A stretch of 64,000 nt of DNA from Hysterium pulicare CBS 123377 (lineage: Eukaryota; Ascomycota; Dothideomycetes; Hysteriales; Hysteriaceae). The notes beneath the pieces were generated by a model. That model was not told the DNA's origin. It did not search any database and saw nothing but the letters and a program-made list of their open reading frames with translations. Positions 32,976 through 44,869 of the stretch are shown in pieces (positions within the stretch are counted from its first letter, which is position 1; every line of letters starts with the position of its first letter). The stretch spans positions 62,001 to 126,000 of the forward strand of contig AJFK01000026.1 in assembly GCA_000467715.1 (NCBI GenBank), in the 5' to 3' direction. Made by a program: the position numbers and the translations under genes.

Positions 32976-34776
32976 CTGTGATCAAGCTCAAAGGCAGGGG
33001 GAACGTGGAAGGGAAGCAATGACTTGGCATTTTGCTATATGGCTGCCGAGTTTCTTTTATCTCTGATAGAGTGACCAACCAACCCCTAAGATTTGAATGG
33101 TGAGAAGATAATGTGGGACTGGAACCCCACTGCCAAACACCCAAAGCTAGGCTCACAGACATGTTGATAGCTCTAGAAGGAGAAGGCCGGCCGCGTAAAG
33201 TTCGGTTGAGAGCTGAATAGTTTGAGATGGTGTGGGGAGCTTCGACAGAGTGGGATACTTCATGCTTGAGCAGAAAACTGTTGCAGGCGAGTCACGCAAC
33301 CTATGCACTGATTGATTGCAAGCTCCATAGTGCTGTTGGTAACCCGTGGTCGCGTTGGGGCTCCATCGCAAACGCCCTTGAATTGCCATCGAGATGGGTC
33401 AGAGAACGGCCCAACTTCGGAGCCAGCGGTGTAGAGAAATTTTGCGTCATGGAGGGCAGTGATCGCAATCTGCGAGACGACAATGGTTGAGAAGGCAGAG
33501 TAGAAGTTTTTCTGCGTCAGGGGTCCGCTATCATCTGCGCCTCGTGAAACGTGAAACGTGAAACTTCTGCCCAACCATGGCGCAAAGCGGGAACTCGACT
33601 CACGTGACGGCGAACATGTGGGTTGCACTGTGGTACGCTTATGCCTGATCTGACTTGACGCAGCACGCTAGGCACATATTCGGTGGTCCCACTCAGCAAA
33701 AACCAGCGGAGGACGTGTACCTTGTGCTTTTCCAGTGGTCGACCGAGCCAACCAGAGCCTTCTGCCGCCTGTTTCCGCCATCTTGGCGTGCTTCCTTTCT
33801 GTCAGATTCTATGCTAACCTTGGTCGTGGAAACGTGGCGCCAAGACTACACACCGACCACGCGTTGCGTTGCGTTGCCTTGTATTGCTGGTACACTCGAC
33901 TTTCTGACATGAGTTTATCGCAAGTGGCTGGCTAGGTGTCCCTGTTCTGATCAGGGATCTGTCGACCGAGACGCATTGGGACAGTCAATCTATCCTACCC
34001 CTACTAGCCAATCCAACGTGTCTCAACCATCAACATGCATTCACATGATGCAGAATTGCCAATGCACCAATTCTGCATGCAAGCAAAGCTCCGTCAGCCG
34101 TCGAGGAATAAATGACGTGCTCGTTCCGAAGATTGGCCCGCCGTTGTTTTGTACCTACAGTAGTGTCTCGGTGGATCGAACACGGGCCCGTCCGATAGGG
34201 ACAGCTTTATCAACACCTGCCTATCCACTGGACTCCGCTAATGATAGCATATATTAAATTGCATCGCCATTTTTCTATGACTTCTTCTGCATATCTCCAG
34301 AGAGCAACCGCTCAGCTGTTGAGTTGCAGCCATGCTTGACAGTTGTTGAGGCGTGGAAGTCGGAGTGCAGCACAGAGAGAGATGGCGTCAACAGTCATGC
34401 CGATGACCGTTGGGGCAAAAGATGGATGGATTCTTACATTTTTCACGGAAGGGATCGAGACACATGAATTATACTCGCCTGCTTCCCAACGCTTCTGCGC
34501 CTCAACCTTCTTCATGTAGTGACTGCAGACAAGAACTTGCATACGAGCTGTGAATACTCTCGGTCTGCTGTGGGGTCTGCCGTTCCGAAGTCGTCGAGAT
34601 TATCTGGGCCATCTCTGCACCGTTGCCGTCAGATGCCTGCCAGACGGTCAGCAATGAATTCTTAGCATCGGTGTCCTATCCCCCCTCAATGATCTGAATC
34701 GAGAACGCCGAGTGGGAGTTACTAAAGGGGAACGAGGAATCACTACTCCATCCATTAGCGAATGACACCAGTAGCT
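32976..34776. other. Promoter region of the glucan synthase and gene-free interval
   Basis: No supported gene. Two small simple repeats: GTGAAAC three times at about 33544-33564 and GCGTT three times at about 33863-33877. Confidence 0.5.
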
Positions 34777-35765
34777 TCATACGGCACGATAAGGGCCCTT
34801 GTCAAGCACAAAGGTTTGTTGGAAAACCAGTTTTACTTTTAAATTAGTCCTATCAATCGAGCAGCTAGTCCTGGATTGCGATTCATGGCCGTCAAGGGTT
34901 TTTTGTTTCTGGCACAGCGAATAGCTTTGGAGTGAGCGCTCGGAGATTTCGTGCAGCGGCTCGTAGCAATCAAATCGAAGATTTTCTTCTCCTGACTGGT
35001 CCAAATAGGTACATAACTCTCGAGCATCGACATTCAGCATTTGAAAGTCGATTTGCATGTTCTGCATTCTGGTGCAGAACTGCAGCAAAAGCTTTTCCAG
35101 ATAGTAGAACAGAGCTCCGTTCACGTCATTCTTAGCAGTGGGGGCATGCTTGATGTACTTCGAATGGAACCACCCGCTGTACGGGTCAGCATCATCTTTC
35201 ATTGGCCAAATCTTACGGTATTGGAAGAAGGTTCTGCTACAATTTAGCAAATACAAGACAAGGCCTCGGGATCAGGTACGCATGGGTTGGGTGTTTTGAA
35301 CTCCCCTCGGAAACATCCATAAGGCAACAGAGTGCCATCTTGTCGGAATTTAAGCATTGCCATCCGCATATTGCGGCGCTGGTTGTTCAACGCATGATGT
35401 AAATAGTCGACTCTCTCCGGTGCCAACATGACTGCTTTTTCAACTCGATGAGCGTCCTCTGCTGCGAAGGTCTCCGGGATCTTAAAGAAGCTCCTCAACT
35501 CATACCATTGTTCCCGTTCCAACGTTAGACGCAAGGGTTTGGCCCCGAACGCGAACTTCTTTACTTGAAGCGATAACGGCTCTCTACCCTTTATCTTTTC
35601 ACATACTTGGTCGATATGTGGCAGAATGAATTCTTTTAGGATAGCGAGCATGCTCTCGGGAATTAAGGCTGAGTACCATAGGTGGATCATTTTCGGAACG
35701 GCAAATTCCGGCTCAAGAACCGAAGCTGTCAAAAGGAGGATCGCATTGGGCATTTTCCATATCAA
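34777..35765 (-). pseudogene. DUF4470-like protein gene, truncated and decayed
   Basis: From 35765 down the frame reads 'KMPNAILLLTASVLEPEF', 'HLWYSALIPESML', 'PLRLTLEREQWYELRSFF' and 'AVMLAPERVDYLHHAL', then after about 35244 'IWPMKDDADPYSGW' and 'IDFQMLNVDARELCTYL' to 34777. These are in the order seen in fungal DUF4470 proteins, which often carry an N-terminal MYND zinc finger, absent here. No ATG opens the frame, and a GT-AG intron across the join (about 35214-35262) does not keep the phase. Downstream the family-like sequence continues in another frame (KKPLTAMNRNPGLAARL). I call it a relic. Confidence 0.5.
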
Positions 35766-36916
35766 TATCGACGATCGTTTCCAAGAGCGGAAAGCCTTGG
35801 ATGCTCTCTTTGAGAACGTCCTTTCAATCTTCTCCCCCTTCCCAGTCCGGTATCAGGCACGCATTATTCCAGTTTGAGGCTAGATAGGAGCAGTTTGATG
35901 AAGGTTTGGTTGATCATTCTGGTTCGTGTGGGGCAGTTGAGGATATATGAGGACTTCGGAGTTCGGTCGATGCTGCGTGATGAGTCGTTGCAGGTCTCAT
36001 AGATGTGAGATGTCTTGGGCTGGGAAACATGGCAGTATATATGATGTGAGAAGCGAGGCTGTTGTTCTACGGCAGTGGGCTAGGAGATGGGAGGGGCTCT
36101 CTGGTTGATGGTGAATAGTAGACGTCGCGAGTCCTCCTTGGAACTTGCCACCGGCCCATCTTCGGCATATTCTGCGGTTCAATCTCAGCACTTCAGCCTT
36201 CCGCTTCAAACGTCAGTGAACGATAAGGCATCACCAGACGATAATCTTCGCAAACTCACCTAGTCTTGTCTATGTCTTAAGAAGCCAGTCTTCACCTGAA
36301 TCTCTACGGAGTATGTAATTTCCCATGTCGCTCAGATCCCAAAAGTCTACATAGAGATGTCAGACTTCGGCCTGGCAACTAGATGGATTGAAAGAATAGC
36401 TCTTACGACTGTAACCGGTATGAAATCCTCTTCAATGGGAGTATCTTTAGCTACTCCAGAGATTGTGGATACGGTGCAAGTACGAGCACCGTCAGGTCAG
36501 GAGTGAAGAGGATTCACAAACATTTTAGAAATTATGAAGAAATGAGAGTACTTCAAAAGCGAGACACAAGATGGTAGAATAATCCGAATGATGAACACCT
36601 TCATGTATGAAGTGAATCAACTAATCTAAATTGGGACTAGCACAGCGGCTTAGACGCCTGTACCTCAGTCCTCAACTCCAAGTACAAACATTTTGATCAC
36701 TTATATGACAAAGTCATTCTTACATTCCTTAGTATGCAGTGAGAAGCCCTGTGCATTAAAAGCCGTGTTTTGACCCAGCTTTTGGTATCATCAGCCTTGC
36801 GGTTGCCTTTCACCCCCAGCCTTATTCACTGTCCCACAAGGAGGAACTTCCGACTCTACGTCTTGCTTTCTTCACTTTTGGTTTCTCGTTTTCGCCTGTA
36901 TCAGGGAGGAAGTCAC
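35766..36916. other. Intergenic interval
   Basis: Contains no supported gene; the last ~150 bases are the leader of the gene at 36917. Confidence 0.5.
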
Positions 36917-38170
36917 ATGGATCCGGATAAGGATAAGGTTCGCTCAGCACGAAACAACTTCTTCCACATGATTAAACGGCAGCGCACGTCTTCATCCAAA
37001 ACCCCCGAATCAATACCCTACGAGACTACCACAGCATCTTCTATGGGAACCGCTCCAAACAAAAACGAGAAATACAGTTCCATCTACGACCAACCCCCCG
37101 ACATTATGGACTCCTCCTCCAAATCATCATTACTCCTCCGCTTCTTCGACCCCAACATCCAGGCGCCTGACGCGCGAGGTCGCACCTTGAGCGATATCAT
37201 TGCATGGCCTGACGAGTATCTGGAGAGATCGCATGACTATATTCAGATGCTTTTCCCGTTGCCGGAAGGATCGCCTTTCAATATCACGGCGCCGGTCATT
37301 GATCGAGAGGTTATGGAAGCTTTTAGATCACGTGCAGATTTGAGAATGTCGATGCGCATGGGATTTGAGAGGATGTTGAAGTTCTATGGATTTGCTATTA
37401 AAGGCGAAGAGTACGCTGATGAGCCAGAAGAAGCGGAGAAGGAGGACGATGAGGCTTCTGAGATGGAAGAAAAGATGCCAGATCATGTCGAGAAGAATGG
37501 TAGAGCTCCCGATGAGGACAATGCAAACAAATATCAGGGTGAGCAGGAACCTATAGCAGCCGAGAAAGTTACCGAAGCTGCCACGGGGCTCAACACCGAA
37601 GCGGAGGCCGACAAGACAGGATCTATCCAACCCACCACCAGTCCTGAACCCCCGAAGAAGACCTCTTCGTTCCTCTTCCCACCCCTCGAGATCATCAGAG
37701 GCCGCCACTTCCCCGAAGCCGCACGCAACTGGGTCCACCGTTTCGACCACAATCACCTAAGGATCACACGCATTCTACGTTGCCTCCGAGTTCTCGGCCT
37801 ACAAGAAGAATGTCAAGCATTCTACAAAGCATTACAGGAGGTCTTTGAGTTCACTGGTCGAATCAATGAGAGGAGCATGATGTACTGGACGCGGGCCGTT
37901 GAGCGTCCATTGTACATCGCGCCGGATGATGAGAGGATTAGATGGCTGAAGAGATGGGAGGACGAAAGGAAGCTGATGGCGAAGGAGGCGGGCTTGAAGA
38001 GAGAGGCGGAGAAGAGCAAGGAGAATGAGGCTGGGAATTCTGATGTATTGGAGTCGGTTGGTGCGGATAAGGCGATCAGTTCTGAAAAGAAAAACTCCGT
38101 AAGCAAAGACACCGATGGCCCTGAGGGAGGCATCGGCGCGGAGGGCGAGGAGCAGGCTGAGAATTTGTAG
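36917..38170 (+). CDS. OGFr-domain protein
   Basis: 417 residues in one exon. The ATG at 36917 (MDPDKDKVRSARNNF) is chosen because the longer upstream frame has no ATG. Residues about 40-175 match the opioid growth factor receptor N-terminal conserved region: 'LLRFFDPNIQAPDARGRTL', 'WPDEYLERSHDYIQMLFPLP', 'REVMEAFRSRADLR' and 'MRMGFERMLKFYGF'. An acidic linker (175-255) is followed by the second part 'ARNWVHRFDHNHLRITRILR' and a Lys/Glu-rich tail. Function in fungi is unknown; the fold is helical and the protein probably nuclear or cytosolic. Confidence 0.9.
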   Translation: MDPDKDKVRSARNNFFHMIKRQRTSSSKTPESIPYETTTASSMGTAPNKNEKYSSIYDQPPDIMDSSSKSSLLLRFFDPNIQAPDARGRTLSDIIAWPDEYLERSHDYIQMLFPLPEGSPFNITAPVIDREVMEAFRSRADLRMSMRMGFERMLKFYGFAIKGEEYADEPEEAEKEDDEASEMEEKMPDHVEKNGRAPDEDNANKYQGEQEPIAAEKVTEAATGLNTEAEADKTGSIQPTTSPEPPKKTSSFLFPPLEIIRGRHFPEAARNWVHRFDHNHLRITRILRCLRVLGLQEECQAFYKALQEVFEFTGRINERSMMYWTRAVERPLYIAPDDERIRWLKRWEDERKLMAKEAGLKREAEKSKENEAGNSDVLESVGADKAISSEKKNSVSKDTDGPEGGIGAEGEEQAENL

Positions 38171-38534
38171 GGCAGTACGAAGGAGCAAAACATGCAGCAC
38201 TTGTTTGCCCCGATGTTCTAGTCGTCTGTACTTGGATAGGCCGACTTTTATTTCAATGCTCTGGATACCTCTGTTTGGCTCTCCATAGACCATTTCCCAG
38301 TTTCTTTGGTTTTGGATTAATCTCTTGAGAGTACTTTTACTTTGCTAGAAGGACTATGACGGAGAACAATAGTTGTATCGCGTTGGCAGGCAAGACGTTC
38401 ATAATGAATGGAGACACAGATTTGGGATTCTTGTGATATTGCTCATATATATACAAGTGCTGGGCAACCCCAGAACATCAGCACGCAAACTTCCTTGATA
38501 TCATATCCCATCATCCTTCAATTTCCGAATGCTC
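38171..38534. other. Convergent 3' interval
   Basis: Lies between two converging genes; nothing coding seen. Confidence 0.5.
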
Positions 38535-39001
38535 TTAAAACTCTTTGATGAGATCTCCCCTTCGCTTGCCACGCATATCCCACTTGCCCTAAACCACCAA
38601 ATGCATCAGCATAATCCTTGATCACCTCCAAGCGTCTCCAAACTCGTCCATTCAGCTCAGAACCAAGAAAGAACACTCACGTCAAATTTATAAGCGAATA
38701 CTCCCAACGTAACAGGGACCGCAACGACGTAGGCGAATGTGATCCAAACGGTTCGGGGCGTGAATCGGAAATACTCGTGCCGTTTGACGTACATGTCTGC
38801 GCAACGGGATTAGATCCAAGACAAATTCTCCATGCGAACTCGTAGGATAAGGAGGAAGAGGGTGTCGTACTGGCGTATTTGACCAACGCAGGGTCCATGT
38901 GGAGAGCTATGAGTTGACAGACGTCAGCGGGTTCTCGTCCATTGCGAAGAGCAGGGTGAAGTTGGGAGAATCAATGGATTCGTACTGTCTGCGTGACCCA
39001 T
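38535..39001 (-). CDS. Complex I subunit, NDUFB4/B15-like
   Basis: A small gene of four exons (minus strand): 39001-38986, 38906-38871, 38796-38681, 38588-38535. Joined in phase they give 73 residues: '[19 protein letters not shown]', then '[16 protein letters not shown]', one membrane helix '[18 protein letters not shown]', and '[20 protein letters not shown]'. The [H/Y]-FRFTPRT-x-WIT motif with a single helix and a basic matrix or intermembrane tail matches the accessory B15 (NDUFB4) subunit of mitochondrial NADH:ubiquinone oxidoreductase. Splice sites are all GT-AG. The first exon is 16 nt and the second 36 nt, so simple open-frame scans miss it. Confidence 0.85.
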
Positions 39002-39523
39002 GATGAAAGCTTTGGCTGCTCGCCTGGAGTTCAAAGGGTCGGTGTGAGGGGTTGTGGTCTGGAGACTGGATTGAGGTTCGGCGTTCGTGATGAGGTTCGA
39101 CCGGATGTGACTAAGCGGGCTTGGCGTTCGATTGCTGCCTTGGATCTTAGGTAGGCATTTTGCCCGACAACGCTATTTCATTATGCCGCGGCTTCTTTCT
39201 TGAAGATGCACAAGCTAATATCTAGTTGCCGAGCACGTCTTAAGAGATTGAAAAGTGCCCAAGTCGTTTGAGCCCTGAACTCGGATATGATTTTCACTGC
39301 TCTCTGATTCCTGAGCTATACTTCGTATGACGACACATTTGATTGTACCGCAACCGTTGCCTTTTTGAGCTAACTACACCAAAAAAAGTCCGGCAAAGGG
39401 AAATCTTCGAAGTAAGACCCTTATCTCCTTATAGAAGAGCAGAACCGTCCTTAAGATATCTATCAATCTTCTATTCCTGTACCAGTCCACTCATTCTACC
39501 ACCATCAATCGAAAACGTTGAAA
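39002..39523. promoter_or_regulatory. Divergent promoter
   Basis: Shared 5' region of the complex I subunit gene (minus) and the glutathione transferase gene (plus). No further gene seen. Confidence 0.4.
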
Positions 39524-40635
39524 ATGGCCGCACAATCGAATCAAGGAGCCAAGGTCACTCTCTACTGGTATGTTCGCCACTCTTATGTTTGAGTCTCATT
39601 TGTTATTGTTCTTTCTTCAGTATGCTTCCCTTTCTGTATCAGCTGCACGAAGTAGTCCTTTACCCACCCCATGCCTGCCCGCTTCGGTCTGAATCAGGAC
39701 AAGAGACTCGGCGTCTAGATAGAGTCAATGAACGAAACATTCCACTTTCAGATTGTTACCCAACAAGACACAAGTCCAATCCCTGCTTTTTATTTCCGGG
39801 ATCATTCAACTGCATGGATAACGTGTAACTGATTTGATCACATAGGCTCGACAAATCGCGCTCGCAAAGAATTTTGTGGCTCCTCGAAGAGCTAAACGTC
39901 GAGTATGAACTCAAGATCTTCAAACGGGGCTCCGACTTCCTAGCTCCTCCGGAACTCAAAGCGATACATCCACTCGGAAAGTCGCCCGTAGTCGGCATTC
40001 AGGCGCCTGGCGCGGAGAAACCGTTAGTTCTTGCCGAGTCGGGAGCTATCGTTGAATACCTGACCGACTATTTCGGCAAACATCTTGTTCCCAAGCGATA
40101 TCCCGAAGGAAAGGAAGGTGTGATTGGGGCTGAGACGGAAGAGTGGTTGCGTTACCGTTTCTACATGCATTACGCTGAAGGCAGCTTCATGACCCTGATG
40201 CTGCTCGCCCTATTTTCGAACAGTAAGTGGCATCCAATCACAGCATCTATCTGATCCTTACATGTGATAGGGATCCGAAACAGCCCAACTTATTTCTTCC
40301 TCAAGCCAATCGTTCGCGGTGTTGCCGACAGGATTGACAGCTCATTTATAAATCGTAATCTAAAGACGCACTTGACTTTCATTGAGGACCAGCTCGCCAC
40401 TTCCCCGAACAATGGAGAGTTCCTCTGTGGCGCCGAGCTAACCGCAGCGGACACCATGATGATATTTCCCTTGGAGGCAGCCGTGCAACGAGCACCAATC
40501 ACTGCGGAGTCGTACCCCAAGATCTATGCCTGGGTGAGACGGATGCAGGCGCGGGAGGCCTACCAGCGGGCCGGGAAGAAGGTGTCAGAGGCAAGCGGTG
40601 AAACGTACGTTCCCGTCTCAGATATCAAGATGTAG
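39524..40635 (+). CDS. Glutathione S-transferase (Gtt1-like)
   Basis: Exons 39524-39567, 39846-40222 and 40271-40635 give 261 residues. The first intron is 278 nt, long for this window. The thioredoxin-like N-terminal domain reads 'VTLYWLDKSRSQRILWLLEEL' with the active-site serine in the SRSQR stretch, then 'HPLGKSPVV' (cis-Pro) and 'LAESGAIVEYL' (Glu-Ser binding glutathione). The helical C-terminal domain carries 'CGAELTAADTMMIFPLEA'. It conjugates glutathione to electrophiles or reduces peroxides; cytosolic or ER-associated as in yeast Gtt1. Confidence 0.92.
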
Positions 40636-41736
40636 AATCTTGCCACAGAATGATGTCTGCCTACGGGTGGCCACTTTCATATGCGTAGGCAGCTGAGAGT
40701 GCACGCAATGATTTATAGCTATCCGCACACTCTGGAGTTTAGCGGTATATCCGTCGCGGTTGGCCTGGATGAAGCATACGTGATCTGGTCAGGGGGTAGT
40801 CACACACCGTAGCCATGTCAATACAAGGGGACGGGATGTTTCCATATCACTTAAATCTAGAACCTTAACCGTAGCATCCGATGGAATTCTTTATTGCTGA
40901 CTGATGCTCCAAATACTTACCCAAGGAGTCGCATCGGTGTATTGGGTGTTTGCTCGGATGTCTTCATATCCGGATCTCACACTGTGTTCAGCTTTGATGT
41001 CATCACCTTCGCACGAAATGAACACGGATATAGGCGACGTACTAACCTCTACTCGAGAGACTTATGTCAGGTGTACCTTTTTTCTGATAGAACCTTTGGC
41101 CAGGACGGAACCTCGTTCTCAAATAGAGCGCATCGGCCGAGCAGACCGCAGCGTTCCACATAATCACTTGTGCGGCTGGTGCTGACAGCAGCAGCCAGCG
41201 ATGACGGACGCACGGTTTGCACAGGCACCGATAGGAGCAAGTCATCAGCCTTGCTGCTTATACACCCCGGATTATTCTAGAAACCTCATACGCTGCGCCT
41301 ATTCGTAAGGCCGCTGATAGGCCCGCCATGCGTCGGATTCTGCATCTGAACAGCATGGCGGTCGAGATGCGAGCGAATATATATCTTGGCGCTGTTGTCG
41401 CGACCATATATCATCCTGACTACGCGCATCCCGCAATTCACTCCTTTTGCCTCTGAATTCAAATTCAGGAGAGACTGACAACGCGCCTGGTACCATCGAA
41501 TGAATCGGCTCGTACTTGGTGAGTATTATTATTAGCAGCGCCTTTCCTGTTGCGGCGTTTATTCCCTCCTCAGCTATCCAAATTTGAAATATTTCCTTAC
41601 CAACCTCATTACTCATCCAGCTGCTCATCTTAGCCATCTTTTCTTTCACTTCACCTCCTTCTCCATCAGTCTCTCGAGACTGCTTTCAGGCATTTTCTCG
41701 AGTGCGAATTGGCCTGTCGCGACGAAAGAAAAATAA
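40636..41736. other. Intergenic interval
   Basis: Open frames at 40894-41185 (plus) and 41299-41649 (minus) have no recognisable domain; the second overlaps the probable leader of the gene at 41737. No gene is supported. Confidence 0.5.
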
Positions 41737-44461
41737 ATGCCTGAACAGTCTGGCCGAACTTCATCGAGGGACTTTGCATTTCAAAGCACTGACCAAGCCT
41801 TTGGTCAAGGCCTCGGCCGCGGTGAACCGTCGACAACAAACACATCTTTCTTGCCATCCACCAACGAACGATACGATGCGGAGAGCACTACAAATGCCTC
41901 AGATGCGACCTCTCACACTGTCTCCAGCTCCACGGCGAACCAAATACCTGCGCAAGAAGCTGCCTTGAGGCTCCCCAACTTCTCCGCCCATGAGCAGAGC
42001 TCCTTCCAGAACCAATCGCCCAGTGCATTCGCGAACTACGGATTCAGTCCTGGCGGACCTATGGTTTGGGATTGGAATAGTTCAATTGAGTTTCCAGAGT
42101 TCACGCATCACTACGAACCGCAAGGTGAATTGGTTCAAGAGCTCCAGAGTCAGCAACTGCCACCGCAAGAATTCCACATCCCGCTGCCGGTCACGATCCC
42201 AGACCAGATCTTCCACTCTCCGCAACCAATTCACAGTGCACACTCAGTTACCACTCAGAATCCTCTATCTCCTCCGCCTCCGCCTCCCAAACCTCCTCAG
42301 AGACCCGCTGTCCAGACGGGAATGAAGCGGAAAGCAGAGTCAGAGCCCAGTTCTGCCACGTCTCAAGGCGCTAGCTTTGTCGCAGAGCTCCAGCAACCTT
42401 CCGCGAAACGGCCCTCGAAATCGCGCTCTTCCTCTTCCGCGTCAGCGAATCCACCTGCGATTGCTTCGGCGCAGGGCGATCGGAGGGCATCTATGTCGCA
42501 AAAGAATACTGCCACGGCAGCGACAGACTCCGCTCAACAATCAGGCTCGAGTTCGAATAATGAGGGGCAGCGAAGGCAGGAGGTGAATAGGTCAAAGGGT
42601 ACAGGACCTCAGGGACGAGTAGTGGATGTGTCGAAACCGAGGAGGGTACCGGAATCTTCGGGAGCAGATTATCTACCTGCAGGGAAAGTCTTCCCCATAC
42701 AGATTGGTTCAGAACTGTTTAGATTATCAGGGGCATCTATTTCGTCTGATGGTAAGCTCTCCACGTCCTCATTTGCCCTTCATCCCCTGAGAATTTCGTA
42801 CGCCCCGTTATAATTTGTGGTGAATAGCAGAACTGAGAATTCTAGAGCACCCTCATACTTGTCGCATTTCTTCGGCGAACAACTCCATAACAATTCAGGT
42901 CGCGCCGGTGACTTGAGAACGTTGTACATAGACCGCGATCCAGCTACCTTCCGCGACATATCTCTACATCTCCAAGGTTATCATGTAAAACCGCGAGACG
43001 GGGAACATTTTGTCCGTCTATTCGCCGACGCACAATACTATAGCCGTAAGTATACCAACATATTCCAAAGACTCGGAGTCGTTCTGATGATTCCTCGATG
43101 TAGTACCCCGTTTAACAAAGCAGCTATTCAACACCGACATCTTCATCCGCATCGGCCAACGCGACTTCCAAATCCCGCGCGATCTCTTCTCCTCCCCAGG
43201 CGACAGCCCAAACTACTTCTCACTCGGCTTCGCGCAATTCTTCAGCACGCCCACCGAAGTATTCCCTGGGCTAGACCGTAGCGCTCTCCTCCGTCCTCCA
43301 TCCATCCACCCTCCCACCGTCCCGAACCGCTCCGGCGACACGTTTGCAGAGCTGATGAGGATGCTTCAGGGGTATACGATCAAGATTCGCGACGAAAGCC
43401 ACAGGACAGATTTATTGCGGGATGCGAGATACTTCCATTTGAAGGGCTTGGAGCAGAGATTGATTCCTTGCGATGTGAGTTATAATCTCAAGCGAGGGAC
43501 GTCGGAGATCTTGATCAGGCTTGAGGATATCCGACAGAGTGGAGTGACTTTTACACCGGATAGTAGCACGTCGACCGCCTCGTCCAGCTCTGGGGTTTCT
43601 GTTTCGGGAGCGTCTCCCGCCCCTCCACCGAGCACCAGTAAACCATCCAGTCCAGCTCCTTCGAATACCCAGCAGCAACAGCATATATCCAACCATCCCC
43701 GAGCTGGAACGGTATCTTACGCCCGCCCCTACACAGACGACCACTCCCACACAAACATCCTAATCCTCGAGATCTCAAACGCCGAATCCACACGTCTACA
43801 CTTCCCAATTTCTCCTCCCACATCGTCATCTCCTTCCACGACGCTAGACCTCCGCGCCACATTCCACGCCCAAACCCTCGCGCGCATAACCTCCCTCTTC
43901 AGCGTCGTAGCCAGCAAAATGGGTCTTCCGGCAACCCAGCCCCTAGGACTCATGCTGTTAGCCTCTGGAGGCGGCGTCGCTGCGCAGCCCGTTAGTCCTG
44001 CGAACAGCGGGGTTAGCGAGAGCAGGGTGCGTGTACGATGGGAAGAAGATGCTTGGGTGGAATGCGATGGATCCGTAGTCCAAGTAGCGCGAGATAAGGA
44101 AACAGGACGGATGGGCGTGAGGAGGGTCAAGGGGAAGGGGGAGAACAAGGAGCTCAAACGGAAACGCAGAGCGATAGATGGAGAGGAAGTTGAAAATGAG
44201 GATGGGCGGGATGTTCGAATGACATTGAGCGCTCCGACCACGAAAGAAGAAGCCGTTCTGGAAGATTGGATCTGGGGTGGTCCGCAACATGACGACGCGA
44301 AAGAGGACGAAAAGGAGTGGATTCTTAAGCGCTCGCACTGGCGTTTGCGCGTTGAGCCTGTGCATGATGGCAAGATGCAGATTATCATGGGCGTTGTGCG
44401 CCTCGAAGCGTTTTCGGGGGAGAGAAGTAGGAATAGGAGTAGGGGTTTTTTGGGTGGGTGA
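41737..44461 (+). CDS. BTB/POZ-domain protein, Whi2-like
   Basis: Exons 41737-42751, 42848-43045 and 43104-44461 give 856 residues. A low-complexity Ser/Gln/Pro N-terminus (1-310) with a basic patch 'GMKRKAE' leads to a BTB fold 'FPIQIGSELFRLSGASISSDAP', 'LYIDRDPATFRDISLHLQGY', then a second BTB-like part 'IFIRIGQRDFQIPRDLF' and 'LMRMLQGYTIKIRDE'. The C-terminal half has 'SYARPYTDDHSHTNILIL', 'MGLPATQPLGLMLLASGGG' and a Lys-rich stretch. Related fungal proteins include the stress and nutrient regulator Whi2. Junctions were fixed by phase and family sequence ('SSD-APSYL', 'YYS-LPRLT'). Confidence 0.85.
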
Positions 44462-44869
44462 AGAAAAGAGATGGATGGGTATGTTTTGGAGGATGTCTGA
44501 TGAAATCTGTGAGCATTCCGAGGGTATTTTGGTCCCTTGTTGTTTTGAGGGATTCGTCCAAGCGTCTGGTTTACGCATTTATATGGCTCTTCGATGGGTT
44601 TCAGTTTGTGTGCGGATTTGGAAAACAAGATCACAAGCATTTAGCATTTCGAGGATATCTGGTTCTAGCAGCGTTTTCGCAACTTAGATTCTTCGTGTCA
44701 AGATTTTAGTTCAAACTATTCAATTCATATTTGATAACAAAGCTGTCCCACATACCCACTGCATGCAGAGTCTACAACTGCTCTCTAGTTACTGATAGTA
44801 AGATTGCTGCAGGGACGGAAACTCCCCAAAGAAGACACAAAGAACCTTCAAAATAAATGGAATAATACT
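44462..44869. other. Convergent 3' interval
   Basis: Between converging genes; nothing supported. Confidence 0.5.

Noticed and set aside
41299-41649. 116-codon minus-strand frame
   Set aside because: No domain, and it overlaps the likely leader of the BTB gene.
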